In this document: piece by piece, positions 37,301 to 46,300 of the stretch
How positions within the stretch are numbered: the first letter of the stretch is position 1
How the letters are laid out: each line of letters begins with the position of its first letter
Source of the DNA: Aedes albopictus
Lineage: Eukaryota; Arthropoda; Insecta; Diptera; Culicidae
Reading direction: 5' to 3'
Length of the DNA: 64,000 bases
NCBI RefSeq assembly: GCF_035046485.1
Contig: NC_085137.1
Location: 456,067,004 to 456,131,003 of the forward strand
The notes under the pieces: generated by a model
What the model was told of the DNA's origin: nothing
The model's input: only the letters and a program-made list of their open reading frames with translations
Databases searched by the model: none
Program-made: the position numbers and the translations under genes

Positions 37301-40300
37301 ATTTGGCCAGGAATTCCATTATAAAAAAAAATAAATTCCTTCAAGAATACCTCCAAGATTTCTTTCAAAAATTTCACCAAGAATCTCTCTAGGAATTTCT
37401 CCAGGAATTCCTTGAAGGTTTTGTTTAGAAATTACTTCAAAAATTCCTACAAGAATACTTCCAGGAATTTCTTCAAGCACTTCTTGAAGAAATTTAAAGA
37501 GGAAATCTTGGAGGAATTCCTGGAATACTTTCTGGAAGAATTCATGTAGTAATTTGTGAAGGATATTTTAAACAATTTCCTGGGGAAATTCTTAGAGCAA
37601 TTCCTGAAAGAATTTACTTGAGCAATTCCAGAAGGAACTACTAGAGGAATTTTTGAAGTTGTTTTTTAATTTGTATATTCTGGAGGAATTCCTGGAGGAT
37701 CTTCTGAAGTATTTTTCTGCAAGAATTCCATAAATTGGAGGAAGTCCTAAAACAATTCCTGGAGGAATTCACGCGAGGAATTCCTAAAGTATTTTCCGGA
37801 ACAATTCCTGGAGTTATTTCTGGAGGATTTCCTGGAATAATTCTTGGAAAATTCCTGGAGGAATATCTGAAGTATTTTCTGGAGGAATTCGTGGAATATT
37901 TTTTGCAGGAATTCTTGGAGTATTTCCCAGAACAATTCCTAGAGGAACTCCTGTAATAATTCCAGGAAGAATTCAATGAGTGATTTCTAGAGGAATTTCT
38001 GAAGTAATTCCTGAGGGAATTCCTGGAGTATATCCTGGAGGAATTCCTGGAGGAATTCTTTGAGGAATGACTGATGGAACTGTTGGAAATATTTCTAGAG
38101 GACACCGTGGAGAAATTTTTGAAGAAATCCCTTCGATAAATTTCTAGATTAACACTCCCGGCCCCAAGATCAAAAATTTGTTGTAACTAAATTTTTAATT
38201 GGCTATATCTCAGCAATGGCTCAACCGATTTTCAAAATTTTTTTATCAATCTCATGTCCGAATCCTAAAATTTCAGATGATTGAACAGAAATTATTCTAG
38301 GGGTGCTCAAATTTCCTCTAGAACAGTGCAACCGATACAAATTTTTTTCGACATGCTTATTTAATTGTAAACGTGCAAAATATTTCAGTAAACATCATAA
38401 ATTTGCGTGGTTCACATGAATATAGTATAAAATAGCTGGATGCATATCGTGAATACAATCGAAAAATATTTTGAACATCCCTAGCGCTCTCGGCAGTGGC
38501 TAGTTGTAATTAAATTTTCAATGGACTATATCTCAGCAACGGCTCAACCGATTTTCAAAATTCTTTTACCAATCTCTTCTCCGAATCCTAAAGTTTCAGA
38601 TAATTGAACAGAAATTATTTTAGGGGTGTTCAAATTTCCTCTGGGACCGTGCAACCGATATATATTTTTAAATGTTTACCTAATTGGAAGCGGTCTGAAA
38701 ATTACTGTACGCATAATGGATGTGTGTGGTATAGTATAAGATAAAATATTTTGAACATCCCTAGTGCTCCCGGCACAGTGGCTAGTTGCAATTAAATTTT
38801 CAATTGACTATATCTCAGCAACGGCTCAACCGATTTTCAAAATTCTTTTACCAATCTCTTCTCCGAATCCTAAAGTTTCAGATAATTGAACAGAAATTTT
38901 TCTAGGGTTGTTCAAATTTCCTCGAGAACAGTGCAACCGATATATTTTTTTTTCAAAATGTTTACCTAATAGGAAGGGGTCTGAAAATTACTGTACGCAT
39001 AATGGATGTGTGGGGTACAGTATAAGATAAAATATTTTGAACATTCCTAGTGCTCCCATCACGATGATCGAAAATTTGTTGAAACTAAATTTTAGATCAG
39101 CTATATCTCAGCGATGGCTTAACCGATTTTCAAAATTATTTTCCTTACATGTTGTCCTAATCTTCTAGTTTCAGATAATTGAATAAAAAATATTCTAGGG
39201 GTGGTCCAATTTTTTCCATATCAGTGCAGAAGAAACGATATTTTTCAGCCATTTTTTCTTCATTGAGGACGTTCAAAATATTTCCTTGAACATCATAAAC
39301 CTACATTATTCAAACGGGAATAGTATAAGATCTATCTGGATACATGCAGTAAACCTCAATTAAAAAGATGTTGAACATCCCTAGTGCTCCTTGAATTATG
39401 ACCGAAGCTTGACTGTAATTAAATTTTCAATCGCATATATCTCAGCGATTGCTCAACCGATTTTCAAAATTATTTTACCAATCTCTTGTACGAATTTTCA
39501 AATTACAGAAGTTTGAAAAAAACCCTTCTAGGGGTGTTCAAATTGCCTTTTGAACAGTTCAACTTGTTTCAAAATATTTATATCATTGTAAAAGTTCTAA
39601 AAATTTCGGTAAAAATCATAAATCTTCGTGATTCTAATGAGAATAGCATAAGATCACTTGATACATATTGTGAACTACATAGTAAATTGAACATCCCTAG
39701 CACTACCGGCATTGTGATCGAAATTCGGCTGTAACTATATTTTCAATGGGCTATATGTCAGCGATGACTTGACCGATTTGCCATATTATTTGACTAATCT
39801 CTTGTCAGAATTTTTTTTTTGTGTTCAAATTTCCTCAAGAGCTCTGCAATTCGTTTTTAGTGGGATATCATGATGATAAGATGTTGTCATCAATTGTAAC
39901 AAATAAGAACAAAGCCTTCCCGGTCGGTCCAGGATCTTTTCGTAAAGGAAATTTCCTTGACTTCCTTGGGCATAGAGTATCTTCGTGCCTGCCACACGAT
40001 ATACACATGCAAAATGGTCATTGGCAGAGGAAGCTCTCAGTTAATAACTGTGGAAGTGCTCATAGAACAGCTGAGAAGCAGGCTTTGTCCCAGTTAGGAC
40101 GTTACGCCAAGAAGAGGAGGAAGAACAAAGCCATTATCTTTCTAACCACAATCCACGCCTGCAGTTGGCAACCAAAGCCAATAATGGGAAGCTACCGGTT
40201 TATGAGCATTATAATAAGACCAAGGCGGGGGTTGATCTCCTTGATAAAATAACGAAAGAATATTCCTTGACCAAGCCATGCAACCGTTGGCCGTATACCT

Positions 40301-43300
40301 GCTTTTCTAATATATTGGAGATCATGCTTCACAATGCATTTGTATTGTTCGTTTTACGGCATCCTGAATGGCAGAGCAAAAATAGACAGAAGCGACAGCT
40401 CTTCCTGAGTACCCTGGCATACCAGCTAGCATTGGAGCAGGTGGAACAGGTTAGAAAAAGCCAATGGAAAACACTACCAGAAGCAACTGACTGACGACAT
40501 GCTCCGGTTCATCAAATACGCGCGGAACGATGATCACCAACAACTTGCCCGAAATGAATGTGAGGCCTGCTTGGAAAAGGCTAGTTTGATCAACTGTAAG
40601 AAATGCAGCCGAATGTTCTGTGCCAGTCACATACTGACACCACAGAGAACAGACGTCTATCTTTGCTCTCTGCCTTGTGTAAAACTTTGTAACGGTCATT
40701 TCAGAGTATGTGGTTATGCTCCCGTTGCGTGGCGCTAGCGTTCCATCTCTTACATTGTTGTGCTGTCATTTTTGTTTCCAGTGCTTGCCGTTTTTGGTCG
40801 TTTGGCGCTCGTGTCGTTTAGTGGGCTAGTGTATTTTAACGATGAACACTGCCATCGTGGGGTCAAATCGACTTTATATGTGGGGCAGTCTCCGTTGGTG
40901 GCGTTGAGGTACACTTAAATCGTTTACACACGATTTCGACGTATTTTTGTTCGAGCTTAAATGTCTGTTCTCTGTGCTGACACGCTCAGAATATGTGTGC
41001 CTTGCGTGTACTGGAGAGCCGGCTTCACATCGAAAATCTGCAACGAAGTCAATATGCTACTACTGTGTACACGGAAAAATAAGGAGCAGCATATTTTGTG
41101 CTACATGTGCAGCATGTATTTGCAAAACACATAGAGCAAAAGTGTTCCATAAATATTGCGAGAATTGTTCCAATTGACACAGATTTGAATTGTTGATTTT
41201 TTTTTTATTTTGATGAACATTTGGTTTACACTGAATTAGTGTGAATGAGTCATGAATATTTTCACTACATCAATGTTTCAAAAACCGTCAAGCCGTTTCG
41301 TTGAATTTCGTAATAAAAAAAGAGAAATTAAACTGGTACAAAACTGATTTTTATGATGGAAGGAAAAAACTTCGTGTAAAAAACTTTGACTACTACTAAA
41401 GAGAATCTTTGTGGCCTTCGTGGCCGTGCGGTTAGAGGCGTCAGTCGTCTAGGCGTTTCGTAAGCCTCGCAGTTTGGGTTCGATTCCTGCTCCAGTCGGT
41501 GAAAACTTTTCGTGAAACGGAAAATTCATCACTGGACGACTACTGGGTTTTTCGTGTGTTGTCCGTTGTCTCATATTTGTGATCGTTCAGTCTGTACAAC
41601 CTCTGGTTGAAGACGGTGTAGTCTTTTCAAAGAGAATCTTCGTGCATGTCACGTGATATATTAAGGCAAAAATGGTAATTAGTAAAGACAACTCTTAGCT
41701 ACGAACTGTGGAACTTAAGAATTTAACGTACTGGGAGTGCTAGTATGCGAAATATTCAGAATGATTACAATGAGGCAAATATGTTGAAAAATATTTTTTT
41801 AGGTTGCACTGTTGCTGTTGTTGTTACACAGCAACCATAGAATAATTTTTGTTAAACTGTCTGAAAATTGAAGGTTTGCGCAACATATTTTTAAAACAAA
41901 CCCTGAAAACCGGCTGAGTTATGCATGCAGTAATGTTATACAATTTTCATTTGAACCACGTAGATTTATGTATGATGTTTGGGGTAAAATTTTGAACTTT
42001 TGCAATGAATGAGCAAATTGAAAAAATGTAATGGTAGTAATGGTTTGAAGGAAATTTGAACGCCCTCATAATGATTTTTTTTTTCAATTGTTTGAATCTT
42101 GAATAACTGCTGAACATGTTACTAGAAGAATTTTGAAAATCGGTTAAGCCATCGCAGAGATACAGCTGATTAAAAATTTTGTTTAAACTATTTCGATCAC
42201 CGTGCCTGGAGCGCTAGGGATGTTCAAAATGTTTATTCTTATGCTATTCTAATATAAACCACACACATAGATTATGCCTACGGAAGTTTATAGAACGTTT
42301 AAATTGGTAAACATATCGAAAAAAAATATATCGGTTGCACAGAGGAAATTTGAACACCCCTATAATGTTGAATTGTTTGAACCTTGAAGATTATGATAAG
42401 AAAGTTCTAAAAGCATTTTGAAAATCGGTTGAGCCATCGCTGAGATAAGTAAGATTCAAATTTTGGTTGCAGCTAAAATTTGATCTCAATTTCGGGAGCT
42501 CAAGAGATGTTCAATATATATTTCTGTGAGATTCACTATAAGCATTCGGTTATCTAATACTATTCTCATTTGAATCACTTGGATGTTTGATATTTACGGA
42601 AATATTTGGAAGGTTCACAATGAAGAAAAACTGGTCGCAAAAAATCGTATCTGCTGCACTGGTATGGAGAAAATTTGACCAGCCCTAGATTATTTTTCAT
42701 TCATTTATCTGAAACTAGAAGATTAGGACAACATAGGGGCTGTCCATAAACCACGTGGTCATGGGGGGGGGGGGGGGGTTTCGGCCAATGAGCATTTTGT
42801 ATGGACGAATAAAAAAATTTGTATGGAAAAATGACCACGCGGGGGGGGGGGGTTGAGAATTTCCAAAAAAATGACCACGTGGTTTATGGACAGCCCCATA
42901 TTAGTAAAAAAATGATTGAAAATCGGTTAAGCAATCGCAGAAATATAGCTGATTTAAAATGAAGCTTCAACTAATTTTCGACCATCGTGCCTGGAGCGCT
43001 AGGGATGTTCAAAATATTTTTTTGTAATTGCGTTGCGAATTCCCCTACTTTTCACTCGCGGTAACAATGATAAAACGGCCTACTTTTCTTCACTGAAGCA
43101 AAGGTGCCGAAAAGTACTACTTTTCGGCACTCTTTAGAGTGCTGAAAAGTATCACTTTTCGGCACTTTTGCTAGCACACACTTTTTGTTTAGTACCGCTA
43201 CTTCCGTAGATACAGTTGCTGCTTCTACATGCACTGATCAGTTCGAATCCGAATCAGGACGATTCAGATTCTGATTTGAACTGCCAATCAGGTGTAGAAG

Positions 43301-46300
43301 CAGAAGCTGAACCTACTTTTGCTTTTGCTCATGATGCTGCATGACGACGACGGGAGCTTGAAAACTTGCGACAGTTGGCCCACCATAGCCTACCTGATCG
43401 AAGAAAATACTATGCACTACGTCCTGTCCGTGCGAGCATGGAGGCTCGCACGTGGTTGCTGCTGATACACGTTTGTGTGGCTAGAGAGATTATACTGTAC
43501 GGGAATTTTTGCAATTACAAAAAACTTTGTATGCAACGCGTTGCAAAACTCGATTTTTTCAGCACTCGTCGTATTTATCCAACTCGGCAAGCCTCGTTGG
43601 ATAAACGTACAACTCGTGCTGAAAAAATCATCATTTTGCAACTTGTTGCATAAATAACTATATTGAGTACGATTCCCATTTGAACCATACAAATTAATCA
43701 TGTCTACGGAAGCGCTTGTATCGTTTATAATTAGGTAAACATGTCGAACAAATTATATCGATTGCACTGTTCTAAAGAAATTTGAACATCCCTAGTATGA
43801 TTATTGTTCATTTGTTTGAAACTTGAATATTCGAACAAGAGATTGGTAAAATAATCTTGAAAATCGGCTGAGCCATCGCTGAGATATAACCAATTGAAAA
43901 TTCAATTGCAACTAATCACTGTGCCGGGAGCGCTAGGGATGTTCAAAATATTTTTCTGTTAGAATAACGATATGTATCGTTATCTTATACTATTTTCATT
44001 TGAACACCTCAGATTTATGATGTTTACTGAAATATTTGGAACGTTTACAACCAGATAAACATGTTGAATAAAAAGTGTATCGGTTGCACTGATCTAGAGA
44101 AAATTTGAACACCCCTCCGATAATTTTTGTTCAATTATCGGAAACTTTAGGATTCGGACAAGAGATTGGTAAAAGAATTTTGAAAATCGGTTGAGCCATT
44201 GCTGAGATATAGTCAATTGAAAATTTAATAGCAACTAGCCACTGTGCCGGGAGAGCTAGGGATGTTCAAAATATGTTTCTGTTAGATTAACGATATGGAT
44301 CCAGTTACTTCTACTATTTTCATTTGAACACCGCAAATCGGTCAAGTCATCGCTGACATTTACCCCTTTGGAAATATAGTTACAGCCGAATTTTGATCAC
44401 AATGCCAGTAGTGCTAGGGATGTTCAATTTACTATGTAGTTCACAATATGTATCAAGTGATCTTATGCTATTCTCATTAGAATCACAAAGATTTATGATA
44501 TTTACCGAAATATTTAGAACTTTTACAATGATATAAATATTTTGAAAAAAGTTGAACTGTTCCAGAGGCAATTTGAACACCCCTAGAAGGGTTTTTTTAT
44601 TCAAACTTTTGTAATTTGAAGATTCGTACAAGAGATTGGAAAAATAATTTTGAAAATCGGTTGAGCCATCGCTGAGATATAAGCGATTGAAAATTTAGTT
44701 ACAGTCAAGCTTCGGTCACAATTCAAGGAGTACTAGGGATGTTCAACATCTTTTTAATTGAGGTTTACTGCATGTATCCAGATAGATCTTATACTATTCT
44801 CGTTTGAATAATGTAGGTTTATGAAGTTCAAGGAAATATTTTGAACGTCCTCAATGAAGAAAAAAATGGCTGAAAACTATCGTATCTTCTGCACTGATAT
44901 GGAGAAAATTGGACCACCCCTAGAATATTTTTTATTCAATTGTCTGAAACTAGAAGATTAGGACAACATGTAAGGAAAATAATTTTGAAAATCGGTTAAG
45001 CCATCGCTGAGATATAACTGATTTAAAATTTAGTTTCAACAAATTTTCGATTATCGTGCCGGGAGCACTAGGGATGTTCAAAATATTTTATCTTATACTA
45101 TACCACACACATCCATTATGCGTACAGTAATTTTCAGACCCCTTCCTATTAGGTAAACATTTTGAAAAAAAATATATCGGTTGCACTGTTCTAGAGGAAA
45201 TTTGAACACCCCTAGAAAAATTTCTGTTCAATTATCTGAAACTTTAGGATTCGGAGAAGAGATTGGTAAAAGAATTTTGAAAATCGGTTGAGCCGTTGCT
45301 GAGATATAGTCAATTGAAAATTTAATTGCAACTAGCCACTGTGCCGGGAGCGCTAGGGATGTTCAAAATATGTTTCTGTTAGATTAACGATATGCATCCA
45401 GTTATCTTCTACTATTTTCATTTGAACACCTCAGATTTATGATGTTTTCTGAAATATTTGGAACGTTTACAGCCAGATAAGCATGACGAAACAAAATTTG
45501 TATCGGTTGCACTGTTCTAGAGGGAATTTGAACACCCCTAGAACATTTTCTGTTCAAGCATCTGAAATTTTAAGATTCGGACATGAGATTGATAAAAAAA
45601 TTTTGAAAATCGGTTGAACCATTGCTGAGATATAGCCAATTAAAAATTTAGTTACAACAAATTTTCGATCCCGGTGCTCCGCGTAACTTTTTTGATCTCG
45701 GTGCTCCTAGTGTTAATTAACAGTTATTCCTGGAGCAAGTCGTGGAGAAATTTCTGGAAAAATTATCTGGGAAAATTAATCGGAAAAATTCCTTGGAGGA
45801 ATTCCTGAAGGAATCCCTGGAAGTATTCATGGTGTAAACTCTGGAGGCATCCCTGGAGGAATTTGTGGAACAAAACTTTGAGGAATTCCTGAAGAAATGC
45901 CTGGATTAGTTGTTGACGGAAATCCTGGTTGAATTCCTAAAGGAGCTCTGAAGGAATTCCTGAAGAAATCTCCGAAAGAATCCTTTAAGGAATCCCTGGA
46001 AGAATTTCTAGCGGATTCGCTGGATGAATCCCTGGAGGAATTCCTGGGAAAATTCTTGGAGGAACTCCTGGAAAGCTTCCTGGAGGAATCCCAGGAAAAA
46101 TCACCTGGATGAGTTTTCAGAGAACTCCTGGAGAAATCCTTCGGGGACACCACAGGAATCCTCGGGGAACTACCGGAGGAATTCCCGCGGAATTCTCGAA
46201 GGATTTCCAGGGGAACTCCTTCAGGATTTTTCGAAAGGTTCTTGAAGTAATTCCTGCGAAACTCCTGATAGAATTCAAGCATAGCTCCTGAAGAAATTTC

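Larger units (their letters stand above)
39832..41177 (+). pseudogene. piggyBac-like transposase, C-terminal half, decayed
   Basis: Pieces in order: a segment ending in a 'KNKAIIFLTTIH' block typical of the region before the third catalytic Asp of piggyBac transposases (split by a SINE at 39917-40120); a YNKTKAGVDLLD block at about 40204-40240, which holds that conserved Asp; RWPYTCFSNILEIMLHNAFVL at about 40282-40350; then, after a 4-bp tandem duplication (ctga) near 40489-40497 that shifts the frame, a Cys-rich C-terminal region. That region continues across a hAT-like MITE (40641-40976) to end at 41177 with a CX2C..CX2C..CKTH..CENC pattern, the zinc-binding domain that in piggyBac recognises the ends. 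The N-terminal half with the first two catalytic Asp residues is not seen. It is clearly non-functional. Confidence 0.85.
41900..45712 (-). repeat. Right arm: ~300-bp tandem repeats, inverted
   Basis: The same units as the left arm, reversed. The 'ctagggatgttcaa' block recurs near 42214, 42495, 42995, 43938, 44256, 44416, 44734, 45069 and 45351. It is interrupted by elements at 42736-42897, 43018-43525 and 43526-43655. Confidence 0.9.
38149..45716 (+). mobile_element. 7.56-kb piggyBac-like element with inverted tandem-repeat arms
   Basis: TTAA at 38149-38152 and 45713-45716 bracket ends that both start cact and then carry a '..agatc' block inverted (left cactcccggccccaagatc; right, reversed, cactaggagcaccgagatc). 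The left part (38153-39830) is about five and a half ~300-bp repeats. The right part (about 41900-45712) is about ten of the same repeats in the opposite orientation. The centre carries a decayed piggyBac-like transposase. The left arm and 44330-45712 are close mirror images: an 82-codon stretch at 39486-39734 (+) recurs at 44380-44631 (-) with only about ten residue differences. At least six later insertions (two SINEs, four MITE-like elements) lie inside. Flanking DNA on both sides is the GGAATTCC repeat. Confidence 0.7.

Noticed and set aside
37641..38105. 154-residue Asn/Ser/Arg-rich frame on the minus strand, and similar ones at 52780-56243
   Set aside because: Produced by the 12-bp palindromic repeat; both strands are open at once and composition is purely that of the unit.
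39486..44631. Mirror-image 82-83-residue frames (39486-39734 +, 44380-44631 -) that might look like a conserved gene pair
   Set aside because: They lie within the ~300-bp repeat arms and owe their similarity to the inverted arms; other repeat units do not preserve the frame.
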